From Sphingomonas ginsenosidivorax (GTDB lineage: Bacteria; Pseudomonadota; Alphaproteobacteria; Sphingomonadales; Sphingomonadaceae): DNA of 64,000 bases. This document shows positions 34,472 through 43,659 of this stretch, in pieces. Below the pieces are notes generated by a model. That model was not told the origin of the DNA, did no database searches, and saw only the letters and a program-made list of their open reading frames with translations. How positions within the stretch are numbered: the stretch's first letter is position 1; every line of letters starts with the position of its first letter. The stretch covers positions 2,111,001 to 2,175,000 of the forward strand of contig NZ_VOQR01000001.1 in NCBI RefSeq assembly GCF_007995065.1. Reading direction: 5' to 3'. Position numbers and translations under genes: made by a program.

Positions 34472-35427
34472 GCCGCCAGATCCTCCAGCGCGCGCTCGAT
34501 CCTGGCGGTCGACCCGGTCTCGTCGAGCACGTTGCGCCGCAGCCGGTGCCGGAGTGCCATCGGCGCCACGCTGGCGATCTGCGCCTCGCTGACCACCGCG
34601 ACGCCGTCGAACGCGGCCAGCGCACGCGCCGACCGCATCAGCGTCAGTTCGCCGCGCAGGCCATCCGCCCCCACCGCCATGCAGAGCCGCGACGCGAATG
34701 CGAGCACCGCGTCGGGGACGACGACGTTCGGCAGCGCCGCGCGCCCCGCCGCGATCCGCTTCACCGTGCGCCGCTCTGCCTTCGCCCAGCTCTCGGCAAA
34801 CGCCTCGGGCGTGCGCTCGAACGCGTCGCACCGCTTCAGGATCTCGACGCGCTGCGGCAAGTCCTGCGGCGTCCGGACCTCGACCGACAGCCCGAACCGG
34901 TCGAGCAGTTGCGGCCGCAGCTCCCCCTCCTCCGGGTTGCCGCTGCCGACCAGCACGAACCGCGCCGGATGCCGCACGCTCAGCCCCTCGCGCTCGACGA
35001 CATTCTCGCCCGAGGCCGCGACATCGAGCAGCAGGTCGACGATATGGTCCTCGAGCAGGTTGACCTCGTCGATGTACAGGAATCCGCCATTGGCGCGCGC
35101 GAGCAGCCCGGGTTCGAACGCCTTCACCCCGGCGCCCAGCGCGCGTTCGAGATCGAGTGCACCGACGACGCGGTCCTCGGTCGCGCCCAGCGGCAGGTCG
35201 ACGAACGGCACCGCGACCTTGCCCTTTCGCGGCGTCCCGTCCTGATAACCTGCGGCACCGGCGTCGATCGGCGGCAGCAACGCGGCCAGAGCGCGCACCG
35301 CGGTCGATTTGCCCGTGCCGCGGTCGCCGAACACCATCACTCCGCCGATCCGCGCATCGACCGCGGCGATCAGCAACGCGCGCTTCATCTCGTCCTGACC
35401 GACGATCGCGGAAAAGGGGAAGGACAT
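34468..35427 (-). CDS. bchI: magnesium chelatase ATPase subunit I
   Basis: 319 residues from the ATG at 35427 (MSFPFSAIVGQDEMKRALL); an upstream start is open but not conserved. BchI is the AAA+ motor of Mg-chelatase. Walker A GDRGTGKST, Walker B GGFLYIDEVNLL and sensor VGSGNPEEGELRPQ are present. The gene leads the bchIDO operon and is divergent from tspO with a PpsR site between them. Confidence 0.96.
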   Translation of the reverse strand: MSFPFSAIVGQDEMKRALLIAAVDARIGGVMVFGDRGTGKSTAVRALAALLPPIDAGAAGYQDGTPRKGKVAVPFVDLPLGATEDRVVGALDLERALGAGVKAFEPGLLARANGGFLYIDEVNLLEDHIVDLLLDVAASGENVVEREGLSVRHPARFVLVGSGNPEEGELRPQLLDRFGLSVEVRTPQDLPQRVEILKRCDAFERTPEAFAESWAKAERRTVKRIAAGRAALPNVVVPDAVLAFASRLCMAVGADGLRGELTLMRSARALAAFDGVAVVSEAQIASVAPMALRHRLRRNVLDETGSTARIERALEDLAA

Positions 35428-35441
35428 GCGCACCCACAATG

Positions 35442-35459
35442 TGTAACACGCGCTGGACA
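35442..35459. promoter_or_regulatory. PpsR/CrtJ operator between bchI and tspO
   Basis: TGTAACACGCGCTGGACA is an exact TGT-N12-ACA site. It lies 14 bases before the bchI ATG and 9 before the first tspO ATG, so it could repress both. The very short leaders suggest the tspO start may be one of the later ATGs. Confidence 0.78.
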
Positions 35460-35468
35460 CGCGACAAG

Positions 35469-35951
35469 ATGGACAATGTGATGTGGATGCCGATTGCCGT
35501 GGCCGCAGGGGTGGCGGTGTTCCTGGGCGCGTTCGGCGGTCTTATGACCCCGATCGGGGACTGGTACCGGACGTTGCGCAAACCATCGCTGCAACCGCCC
35601 AACTGGCTGTTCGGCCCGGCCTGGACGCTGATCCTCGGCCTTGCCGCCTGGTCGGCGGTGACGGCCTGGACCGCCGCGGTCGACGACGTCGCGCGGACGC
35701 AGGTCGTCATCCTGTTCGCGGTCAACGCGGTCTTTCACGCGGCGTGGAGCCCGCTGTTCTTTCGCGCGCGCCGGCCCGACTGGGCGCTGGTCGAGGTGGT
35801 GTTCCTGTGGGGATCGCTGGTCGCGCTGGTCGTCGGCCTGTGGCCGATCTCGCAGAAGGCGAGCCTGCTGATCCTGCCCTATCTGGCGTGGGTCAGTTTC
35901 GCCGCATGGCTCAACTGGGCAATCGTCCGGCTCAATCGCCCGTTCGCCTGA
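35469..35951 (+). CDS. tspO: TspO/MBR family tryptophan-rich sensory protein
   Basis: 160 residues from the ATG at 35469; ATGs at 35481 and 35487 are alternatives. Five hydrophobic helices with PPNWLFGPAWTLILGL and FHAAWSPLFFRAR fit TspO/CrtK. In Rhodobacter TspO is an outer-membrane oxygen and tetrapyrrole-linked modulator of photosynthesis genes. Its divergent position with bchI and a shared PpsR site fits that. Confidence 0.92.
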   Translation: MDNVMWMPIAVAAGVAVFLGAFGGLMTPIGDWYRTLRKPSLQPPNWLFGPAWTLILGLAAWSAVTAWTAAVDDVARTQVVILFAVNAVFHAAWSPLFFRARRPDWALVEVVFLWGSLVALVVGLWPISQKASLLILPYLAWVSFAAWLNWAIVRLNRPFA

Positions 35952-36049
35952 ACGATTAGCCACGCCCGCGCGCAAGGCGTATATGGTACAGACCACAGAC
36001 TGAAACGACTCAGCAAGGAACCGAGCACGACCCCATAGGAGAGCAGATC

Positions 36050-36853
36050 ATGGCAACGCTTCCGGAACACGCATCCCTATCCGCGACCCAAATCCGCGCG
36101 ATCCCCGAAATACGGCGGATCGGCACCAGCGACCTGAGCTGGGCGCTGGCGGAGGGGTGGAAGGATTTCCTCGAGAAGCGCGGCGACTTGATCGTCATCG
36201 GCCTGCTCTATCCGATCATCTGCCTGGTCGCCGCCGTCGTCACGTTCAACGATCCGTTGCTGCCGTTGTTCTTTCCGCTCGTCGCCGGGCTCTCGATCCT
36301 CGGCCCCGCCGCCGCATCGGGGTTCTACGAGCTCGCACGCCGGCGCGAGGAGGGTCGCGATTCGAGCTGGTGGCATTTCCTCGATCCGCTCAACGGTCGC
36401 AGCCGCCTGCCGCTCGCCTTGCTGACCGCCGGGCTCGCGGTGCTGATGATCGGCTGGCTGGTCGCCGCCTATGCGGTCTATGACGTGACGTTCGGGGCAG
36501 ACGCGCCGTTGCGCCTCGGCGACGTGTTCGGTCGGCTGTTCACCACGGAGCAGGGCTGGGCGTTGATCCTGCTCGGCAACCTGGCCGGGCTGCCGTTCGC
36601 GATCGCGACCCTAGTGTTCGCGCTCGCGTCGTTCCCGATGGTGGTCGACCAGCCGGTCGATGCCGGGCTCGCGATCCGCACCTCGCTCGCCGCCGCGCAG
36701 AAGAATCCGCGCGAGGTGTTCGGCTGGGGTCTGCGCGTCGCGGCGCTGCTGCTGCTCGGGCTGATCCCGCTTGCGATCGGGCTTGCGGTCGTTCTGCCCT
36801 GGCTCGGCTATGCGACCTGGCATCTCTACACGCGGCTGGTGGTGCGGGACTGA
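36050..36853 (+). CDS. DUF2189 family integral membrane protein
   Basis: 267 residues. About six hydrophobic helices with the DUF2189 pattern: an N-terminal IGTSDLSWALAEGWKDF, a middle GFYELARRREEGRDSSWWH and the later FPMVVDQPVDAGLAIRTS. Function is unknown; members occur near respiratory or stress genes. It is 98 bases after tspO on the same strand, and converges with the GH3 gene. It marks the right edge of the photosynthesis cluster. Confidence 0.85.
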   Translation: MATLPEHASLSATQIRAIPEIRRIGTSDLSWALAEGWKDFLEKRGDLIVIGLLYPIICLVAAVVTFNDPLLPLFFPLVAGLSILGPAAASGFYELARRREEGRDSSWWHFLDPLNGRSRLPLALLTAGLAVLMIGWLVAAYAVYDVTFGADAPLRLGDVFGRLFTTEQGWALILLGNLAGLPFAIATLVFALASFPMVVDQPVDAGLAIRTSLAAAQKNPREVFGWGLRVAALLLLGLIPLAIGLAVVLPWLGYATWHLYTRLVVRD

Positions 36854-36892
36854 CCCCGCACCCTGCCCGCCTGCCACTCACACCGCGACCCG

Positions 36893-39292
36893 TCAGACGA
36901 TGTCGAGGATCGCGGTCTTGAGGGTGGCGGAATCGGGCCCGGCCTCGATGTGGAAGCGGCCGGGCTCGACGACCTCGCGCATGTCGATGTCCCACAGCGC
37001 GAAGGCGTCGGGGCCGAGCGTGAACCGCACCGTCCGCCGTTCGCCGGGCGCCAGCGTGACGCGCTCGAACCCCTTCAATTCCATCACCGGCCGCGCCACC
37101 GACGCGACCAGGTCGTGGACGTAGAGCTGGACGACCTCGTCGCCGGCGCGCGTGCCGACATTGGCGACGTCGACCTCGACCGTGACCGATCCCGCCCGAC
37201 CGATGCTGGGCGCGGACAGGCGCGGCGTCCCGATCTCGAACTTCGTGTAGCTGAGTCCGTGCCCGAACGGGAACAACGGCGTGACCTCGGAGAACAGGTA
37301 ACCGCGCTGCGTCGATGGCTTGCGGTTATAGTAGAACGGCACCTGCCCGACCTCGCGCACCACCGTGAGGGGCAGCTTCGCGCCGGGGTTGATCCGCCCG
37401 AACAGCGCCTCCGCCATGGCGGTGCCGCCTTCCTGCCCCGGATACCAGCATTCGAGGATCGCGTTGGCGTGCGCGACGACGTTCGGCCAGCTCGGCGGGC
37501 GGCCGTTGATCGCCGCGACGACGACCGGCTTGCCCAGCGCCTTCAAGGCGTCGAACAGCGCGTTCTGCTCGCCGAGCAGGTCGAGCGTGGTGCGGTCGCC
37601 GAGATGCGCCTTGGCAAAACCCTCGCGGCTGGTCTGCTCGGTGTCGCCGATCGCCAGGATAATGGTGTCGGCGCTGCGCGCGACCTCGACCGCCTCGGCG
37701 ATCAGCGCGCGGTTGCGCGCCGGATCCGCGAGCAGCACCGCATCGGCCGAGCGGTCCTCGCTCTGGGTGATGAAGACGCCCTGCGCATGGACGATCTGCG
37801 CCGCGTTGCCGACCAGCGCGCGCACGCCGTCGAGCAGCGACACGGTCTGGCGCGGCGGTGCCGAATAGCCGCCCAGCCGCGCGATCGCGGCATTGGGCCC
37901 GATCACGGCGATCCGGCCCTTCGCGGTCAGCGGCAGCGTGCCGTCGTTGGTCAGCAGGCACAGGGACTTGCGCGCCGCGTCGAGCGCGAGTGCGCGCGCC
38001 TCGGCATTGCCGGTCAGCCGCTCGGCGGCGCGGGCATCGACCATCGGCTGTTCGAACAGGCCGGCGCGGAACTTGAGCGCGAGGATCCGTGCGCATGCAG
38101 TGTCGACCGCGGCGAGCGGCACCGTTCCGGCGCGAACCTGCGCGGGCAGCGTGCGATAGGCGATGCCGTCAGGCAGCACGCTGTCGACGCCCGCCTTCAG
38201 CGCCATCCGCGCAGCGTCGTTCAGGTCGCGCGCGACGTGATGGATCGTGTCGAGTTCCTCGACCGCGCCATAATCGCTGACGACCGCGCCCTTGAACCCC
38301 CATTCGCCGCGCAGCACCTCGCCGAGCAGCCAGTGGTTGGCGTGGCTCGGCACGCCGTCGATCTCGTTGTACGACGGCATCACCGCGCCGATCCCGGTCC
38401 GCGTGACGACGGCGCGGAACGGCGGGAAGAAGCTCTCGCGCAGTTCGCGCTCGCCGATCGGTGCCGGTCCGATATTGTTGCCCGCCTGGGGCTGGCCGTG
38501 GCCGGTCATGTGCTTCAGCGTCGCGAACACTTTCCCCGGCTGCAGCGTGCCGCTGTCGCCCTGCAGCCCCTCGACCGCCGCGACGCCCATCTCGCCGCAC
38601 AGATAGGGGTCCTCGCCGAACGTCTCCTCGATCCGGCCCCAGCGCGGATCGCGCGCGATGTCGACGACTGGGGAGAGCGCGAGATGGCTGCCATGCGCGC
38701 GGACCTCGCGGCCGATCACGCTCTGTGCGCGCCGCATCAGGTCGCGGTCGAAGCTGCCCGCCATCCCGATCGCCTGCGGGAACATCGTCGCGTCGGGCGC
38801 CATGTAGCCGTGCAGCGATTCCTCGTGGAAGATCACCGGGATGCCGAGCCGGGTCTCGTCGCGCGCCCAGCGCTGTACCGCGTTGACGAACGCGATCGTC
38901 CCCGCCGAGCCGCGGAACCGCGCGCCGGTGCCGCCCGCGACCGCGTCGACCGAGGGTCCGCCGCGCATGTCCGACGGCCGCGTCACCTGCCCGAACCCGG
39001 CAGGATAGGCCGCGCTCGCCTTGATGGGGTCGAACGCGATCCCGCCGGTGACCATCACCTCGGCCTTGGTCGCCCAAAGCGCGATGGTCTGCGCGACCTT
39101 TTCCTCCAGCGTCATCCGCGCCATCAGGTCGCGGACCCGCAGGTCGACCGGCGCGCTCGGGTCGCGGTAGATCGCGCGGGGGGTCGCGGCGTGCACCACG
39201 CCCGGCGTCAGCGCCGCGACGGATGCCGTCCCCAGCCAGCGAAGCAGGTCGCGCCGCGTCGCTGCGCTACGATCATGTGACTTGCCCGGCAT
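36893..39292 (-). CDS. Tat-exported GH3 beta-xylosidase/beta-glucosidase
   Basis: 799 residues from the ATG at 39292, with GGAG 6 bases upstream. A twin-arginine signal (TRRDLLRWLGTASVAA) ends at VHA. The GH3 barrel contains the nucleophile motif VVSDYGAVEELD, followed by the alpha/beta sandwich domain and a C-terminal fibronectin-type III-like domain (GDEVVQLYVHD). The family removes terminal beta-linked glucose or xylose. Next to a GH67 glucuronidase, xylo-oligosaccharides are the likely substrates. Divergent from GH67 with a LacI-type site between them. Confidence 0.9.
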   Translation of the reverse strand: MPGKSHDRSAATRRDLLRWLGTASVAALTPGVVHAATPRAIYRDPSAPVDLRVRDLMARMTLEEKVAQTIALWATKAEVMVTGGIAFDPIKASAAYPAGFGQVTRPSDMRGGPSVDAVAGGTGARFRGSAGTIAFVNAVQRWARDETRLGIPVIFHEESLHGYMAPDATMFPQAIGMAGSFDRDLMRRAQSVIGREVRAHGSHLALSPVVDIARDPRWGRIEETFGEDPYLCGEMGVAAVEGLQGDSGTLQPGKVFATLKHMTGHGQPQAGNNIGPAPIGERELRESFFPPFRAVVTRTGIGAVMPSYNEIDGVPSHANHWLLGEVLRGEWGFKGAVVSDYGAVEELDTIHHVARDLNDAARMALKAGVDSVLPDGIAYRTLPAQVRAGTVPLAAVDTACARILALKFRAGLFEQPMVDARAAERLTGNAEARALALDAARKSLCLLTNDGTLPLTAKGRIAVIGPNAAIARLGGYSAPPRQTVSLLDGVRALVGNAAQIVHAQGVFITQSEDRSADAVLLADPARNRALIAEAVEVARSADTIILAIGDTEQTSREGFAKAHLGDRTTLDLLGEQNALFDALKALGKPVVVAAINGRPPSWPNVVAHANAILECWYPGQEGGTAMAEALFGRINPGAKLPLTVVREVGQVPFYYNRKPSTQRGYLFSEVTPLFPFGHGLSYTKFEIGTPRLSAPSIGRAGSVTVEVDVANVGTRAGDEVVQLYVHDLVASVARPVMELKGFERVTLAPGERRTVRFTLGPDAFALWDIDMREVVEPGRFHIEAGPDSATLKTAILDIV

Positions 39293-39338
39293 CCGTATCT
39301 CCAGCGTAAGCGCGGCATTGCTGTCGATGCCGTCGTCG

Positions 39339-39352
39339 TGATAGCGATACCA
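39339..39352. promoter_or_regulatory. LacI-type operator between GH3 and GH67 genes
   Basis: TGATAGCGATACCA fits the pseudo-palindrome TGRTANCGNTANCA, as do the sites before the xylonate dehydratase and the TonB receptor (with one mismatch there). It lies midway between the divergent starts at 39292 and 39404. A LacI-family gene at 46993-48069 is the natural candidate regulator. Confidence 0.65.
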
Positions 39353-39403
39353 TGTTGGACAAAGGGCCGCAGTGTCAATGCGAACCCGCCGCAGGAGACG
39401 ATG

Positions 39404-41467
39404 ATGAGACGGACACTCGGCCTGGGACTCGCGATGCTCGCGACAATCCTCGGAGGCGCCCCGGCGCATGCCGAAGACGGCTACGACCTGTGGATGCGCT
39501 ACCCGGCAGCCGGCCCGGCCGTGACCGGGATCGAGACCCGTGGCAAGTCGCCGACGCTACGCATCGCGGCCGCCGAGCTGCGACGGGGGCTGACCGGCAT
39601 GCACACGTCCGCGATCATGCTCGCCAAGGCTGCCGATCCCGGCGTCGCCGCACTCCGCCTGCCGGTCGCATCGCTCGGCGACGAGGGCTACCTGATCCGC
39701 AGCGTCACGCTGAGGGGTCGCGCGGTCACGCTGGTCACCGCGAACACCGATCGCGGCGTGCTGTACGGCAGCTTCGCGCTGCTGCGCCATCTGCAGACCG
39801 GCGGCCGCCCCGATCGCATCGACCTGACTTCCACCCCCCTCGTGAAACTGCGCGTGCTCAACCACTGGGACAATCTCGATGGCGTGGTCGAGCGCGGCTA
39901 TGCCGGGCAGTCGCTGTGGGACTGGTGGACGCTCCCCGACTTCCGCGACCCGCGCTACGTCGATTATGCGCGCGCCAACGCGTCGATCGGGATCAACGGG
40001 ACCGTCCTCAACAACGTCAACGCGAAGGCCGACAGCCTGACCGCGCCGTACATCGCCAAGGCGGCGGCGCTCGCGGACGTGTTCCGGCCCTACGGGATCA
40101 AGGTCTATCTGTCGGCGCGCTTCTCCGCCCCGATCGAGATCGGCGGCCTCAAGACCGCCGATCCGCTCGACCCCGCGGTCGCGGCATGGTGGAAGGCCAA
40201 GTCGGACGAGATCTACCGCGCGATCCCCGATTTCGGCGGCTTCCTGGTCAAGGCGAACAGCGAGGGCCAGCCGGGACCGCGAGACTATCACCGCAGCCAT
40301 GCCGACGGCGCCAACATGCTCGCCGCCGCGGTCCGCCCGCATGGCGGTATCGTGATGTGGCGCGCCTTCGTCTATGCCGAGACCGACCCCGAGGACCGCG
40401 CGAAACAGGCTTATACCGAGTTCAAGCCGCTCGACGGTAAGTTCGCCGACAACGTCATCGTCCAGGTCAAGAACGGCGCGATCGACTTCCAGCCGCGCGA
40501 GCCGTTCCACCCGCTGTTCGGCGCGATGCCGAAGACCCCGCTGATGATCGAATTCCAGATCACCAAGGAATATCTCGGCTTCGCGACGCACCTCGCCTAT
40601 CTCGGACCCCTGTTTGCCGAGACGCTCGAGGCCGACACGATGGCGAAGGGGCCGGGATCGACGGTCGCCAGGCAGGTGGCGGGAATCGCCGGCGTCGCGA
40701 ATATCGGCCGCGACCGCGACTGGGCGGGCTCCACCTTCAACCAGGCGAACTGGTTCGCGTTCGGCCGCATGGCCTGGGATCCGACGCTAGGATCGGACGC
40801 GGTCGCGCGTGAGTGGGCGGCGATGACCTTCTCGCCCGCGCTGGTCGAGCCGGTCGTAAAGATGATGATGGGCTCGCGCGAGGCGGTGGTCGACTACATG
40901 ACCCCGCTCGGCCTCGCGCACGTCATGGCCACCGGCCATCACTACGGCCCCGGCCCGTGGGTCGCCGACCTCAAGCGCCCCGAATGGAACCCGGTCTATT
41001 ACCACAAGGCCGACAAGGCCGGGATCGGCTTCGATCGTACCGCGAGCGGCAGCAACGCCGTCGCGCAATATGCGCCGCCGGTCGCACGCATGCTGGCGGA
41101 CCCGGCGACCACGCCCGAGCGCGACCTGCTGTGGTTCCACCACGTCCCCTGGACGCGACCGATGGCGTCGGGCCGAACCTTGTGGGCCGAGCTCGTCCAT
41201 CACTACGACGCCGGGATCGGCTATGTTGCGGGGATGCGCCGCGACTGGGACGCGCTGCGCAGCCAAGTCGACGACGAACGCTGGCAGAAGACCGCGACCT
41301 ACCTCGCGGTGCAGGAGCGCGAGGCGCGTTGGTGGCGCGATGCGAGCCTGGCCTATTGGATGTCGGTCAACGGGCTGACTCTGCCGGCGGGGGCCGCTGC
41401 GCCCGCCCATGATCTCGCCTGGTACGAGGCGCAACGCTTCCCGCACGCGCCGGGCAACCCGCAATGA
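39404..41467 (+). CDS. GH67 alpha-glucuronidase
   Basis: 687 residues from the ATG at 39404, chosen for AGGAG 6 bases upstream over the ATG at 39401. A Sec signal peptide ends near GAPAHAEDGYDLW. The catalytic region has VKANSEGQPGPRDYHRSHAD and IDFQPREPF, typical of GH67. It removes 4-O-methylglucuronic acid from glucuronoxylo-oligosaccharides. Its stop overlaps the start of the esterase gene (ATGA), so the two form an operon. Confidence 0.93.
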   Translation: MRRTLGLGLAMLATILGGAPAHAEDGYDLWMRYPAAGPAVTGIETRGKSPTLRIAAAELRRGLTGMHTSAIMLAKAADPGVAALRLPVASLGDEGYLIRSVTLRGRAVTLVTANTDRGVLYGSFALLRHLQTGGRPDRIDLTSTPLVKLRVLNHWDNLDGVVERGYAGQSLWDWWTLPDFRDPRYVDYARANASIGINGTVLNNVNAKADSLTAPYIAKAAALADVFRPYGIKVYLSARFSAPIEIGGLKTADPLDPAVAAWWKAKSDEIYRAIPDFGGFLVKANSEGQPGPRDYHRSHADGANMLAAAVRPHGGIVMWRAFVYAETDPEDRAKQAYTEFKPLDGKFADNVIVQVKNGAIDFQPREPFHPLFGAMPKTPLMIEFQITKEYLGFATHLAYLGPLFAETLEADTMAKGPGSTVARQVAGIAGVANIGRDRDWAGSTFNQANWFAFGRMAWDPTLGSDAVAREWAAMTFSPALVEPVVKMMMGSREAVVDYMTPLGLAHVMATGHHYGPGPWVADLKRPEWNPVYYHKADKAGIGFDRTASGSNAVAQYAPPVARMLADPATTPERDLLWFHHVPWTRPMASGRTLWAELVHHYDAGIGYVAGMRRDWDALRSQVDDERWQKTATYLAVQEREARWWRDASLAYWMSVNGLTLPAGAAAPAHDLAWYEAQRFPHAPGNPQ

Positions 41468-43596
41468 CGAAGGGCAGACCGATGACCAAATGGCTGTCCG
41501 GCGCTCTGGCGCTGACCGTACTGACGGTTGCGAGCGCCGATGCGCGCGACGCAGGACGTGCGCCGCACTGGATCGGCAGCTGGGGATCGTCGCAGATGGT
41601 CGTCGAGGGGGACAACGCGCTGCCCGCCGACCGCGCCGCTGCGATCACGCTGCGGCAGGTCGTGCGGCTGTCGGCGGGCGGCACGCGCATGCGCATCCGC
41701 CTGTCGAACGCGTTCGGTACGCGGCCGCTGGCGATCGGCGCCGGCCATGTCGCGCATGCCGCGGCGCTCGGCACACCGCGGATCGATCGCGGCGTGCGGC
41801 TGACCTTTGCGGGGCGCGCCGACGCGGTGATCCCGGCCGGGGCGGAGATCTATTCGGATCCGGTCGCGTTCGGCGCCGAAGCCGGCGCCGACCTCGCGGT
41901 CAGCCTGTACCTGCCCGACGCCGCCGCGCCGCAGACCGGCCATCCCGGATCACGCGCGACCAGCTTCACGCTGGCGGGCGAGCACGTCGCCGACCCCGAC
42001 CTCGCCGGCGCCACGCCGACGACCCATTGGTACGCGCTCGCCGATATCGAGGTCGCCGGTAGCGCCAACGCCGGGACCGTCGTCGCGATCGGCGATTCGA
42101 TCACCGACGGCTATGGCGTGAAGCCTGAGCGCAACACGCGCTGGCCCGACGTCCTCGCCGCCCGCCTGCGCGCCTCCACGGCGACGCGCGCGATCGGCGT
42201 CGTCAACGCCGGGATCGGCGGCAACCGCATGCTGCTCGACGGGCTCGGCCCCAACCTGCTCGCACGGTTCGACCGCGACGTGATCGCGCGCAGCGGCGTG
42301 CGCTGGGCGATCCTGCTCGAAGGCGTCAACGACCTGGGCGTCCTCACGCGCGAGGCGCCCGCCACGCCCGCACAGCACGCCGCGATCGTCGCGCAGATCA
42401 AGGCGGGCTACACGCAGGTCGTCGCGCGGGCGCACGCACACGGCATCAAGGTGATCGGCGGCACGGTGATGCCCTTCGGCGGCAACACCTATTACCATCC
42501 CGGCGCCGAGACCGAAGCCGACCGCCAGGCGATCAACGCGTTCATCCGCACCTCCGGCACGTTCGACGCGGTGGTCGATTTCGACCGCGTGATGCGCGAC
42601 CCGGCGCACCCCGACCGATTGTCGCCCGCCTATGATTCGGGCGATCATCTCCATCCGTCCGAAGCGGGCTATCGCGTGATGGGCAGCGCGGTGCCGCTAT
42701 CGCTGTTCGGCGGAGCGACGCGCCCCGTGATCGGTGCACTCGCGCCGGTGCCGGTCCTGCCCGCGGCGGATCCGCGGCCGGCGATCGCGCTGACCTTCGA
42801 CGACATCCCGGCACACGGGCCGCTCGCGCCCGGTCAGTCGCGGACGGACGTGATCCGAAGCATCACCACCGCCCTCGCCGCCGCCAGGGCCCCCGCCTTC
42901 GGGTTCCTGAACGCCGGCTTCGGCCTCGACACGCCCGCAGACTCCGCGAAGGCGATCGCGGCCTGGCGTGCCGCGGGACTGCCGCTCGGCAACCACAGCT
43001 ATTCGCACGGCAACCTCGCCACTGTAGGGGCCGCCGCGTTCGCCGCCGACGTCGCGCGCAACGAAGCCCCGCTCGCAACCGTGGCGAAGGGCACCGACTG
43101 GCACTGGTTCCGCTATCCCTTCCTGTCGGAGGGCGGCACGCCGCTGGTACGCGACGCGGCGCGCGCCTCGTTGAAGGCGGGCGGATACCGCGTCGCCGCG
43201 GTCACGATGAGCTTCGACGACTTCAAGTGGAACGCGCCCTACGCCGCCTGTGCCGCAAAGCGCGATACCGCAGCGATCACGCAGCTCGAGACGCGCTTCC
43301 TCGCGGACGCCCGCTCCGCAGCGCTCGCGTCGCAGGCGCGTGCCAAGGCGCAACTCGGCCGCGACGTGCCCTATGTGCTGCTCATGCATGTCGGGTCGTT
43401 CGACGCGCGCATGATGCCGCGCCTGCTCGACCTGTACCGGACGATGGGGTTCCGGTTCGTGACGCTGCAGGAGGCGGAGGCCGATCCCTATTATACTGCA
43501 GCGGTGGATCTTTCCCTGCCCGGCCCGACGCCGTCGTTGAGCGGCCCGCCGACGCTCCCGCCGGCGGCCGGCCCCCTCCCCACATCCTGCGCCTGA
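41464..43596 (+). CDS. two-domain SGNH esterase and CE4-type polysaccharide deacetylase
   Basis: 710 residues with a Sec signal (LSGALALTVLTVASADA). Residues about 30-415 are an SGNH/GDSL hydrolase: GDSITDGYG, GIGGNR, LEGVNDLG and catalytic DHLHPSEAGY. Residues about 425-680 are a NodB/CE4 deacetylase: ALTFDDIPAHG and metal-binding GNHSYSHG. The two activities are usually separate proteins. In this xylan context deacetylation of acetylxylan is the likely task, but peptidoglycan or chitin cannot be excluded. Ends before a strong terminator. Confidence 0.88.
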   Translation: MTKGRPMTKWLSGALALTVLTVASADARDAGRAPHWIGSWGSSQMVVEGDNALPADRAAAITLRQVVRLSAGGTRMRIRLSNAFGTRPLAIGAGHVAHAAALGTPRIDRGVRLTFAGRADAVIPAGAEIYSDPVAFGAEAGADLAVSLYLPDAAAPQTGHPGSRATSFTLAGEHVADPDLAGATPTTHWYALADIEVAGSANAGTVVAIGDSITDGYGVKPERNTRWPDVLAARLRASTATRAIGVVNAGIGGNRMLLDGLGPNLLARFDRDVIARSGVRWAILLEGVNDLGVLTREAPATPAQHAAIVAQIKAGYTQVVARAHAHGIKVIGGTVMPFGGNTYYHPGAETEADRQAINAFIRTSGTFDAVVDFDRVMRDPAHPDRLSPAYDSGDHLHPSEAGYRVMGSAVPLSLFGGATRPVIGALAPVPVLPAADPRPAIALTFDDIPAHGPLAPGQSRTDVIRSITTALAAARAPAFGFLNAGFGLDTPADSAKAIAAWRAAGLPLGNHSYSHGNLATVGAAAFAADVARNEAPLATVAKGTDWHWFRYPFLSEGGTPLVRDAARASLKAGGYRVAAVTMSFDDFKWNAPYAACAAKRDTAAITQLETRFLADARSAALASQARAKAQLGRDVPYVLLMHVGSFDARMMPRLLDLYRTMGFRFVTLQEAEADPYYTAAVDLSLPGPTPSLSGPPTLPPAAGPLPTSCA

Positions 43597-43601
43597 ACGA
43601 G

Positions 43602-43636
43602 AAAGGGGCGCCGCGGAGGTTCCGCGGCGCCCCTTT
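43602..43636. terminator. bidirectional intrinsic terminator
   Basis: A perfect 16-pair stem, AAAGGGGCGCCGCGGA with a 3-base loop, ends in TTT on both strands. It sits in the 63-base gap between two convergent genes and would stop both transcripts. Confidence 0.88.
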
Positions 43637-43659
43637 CGTCGGCGACAGGTGATCGACGA

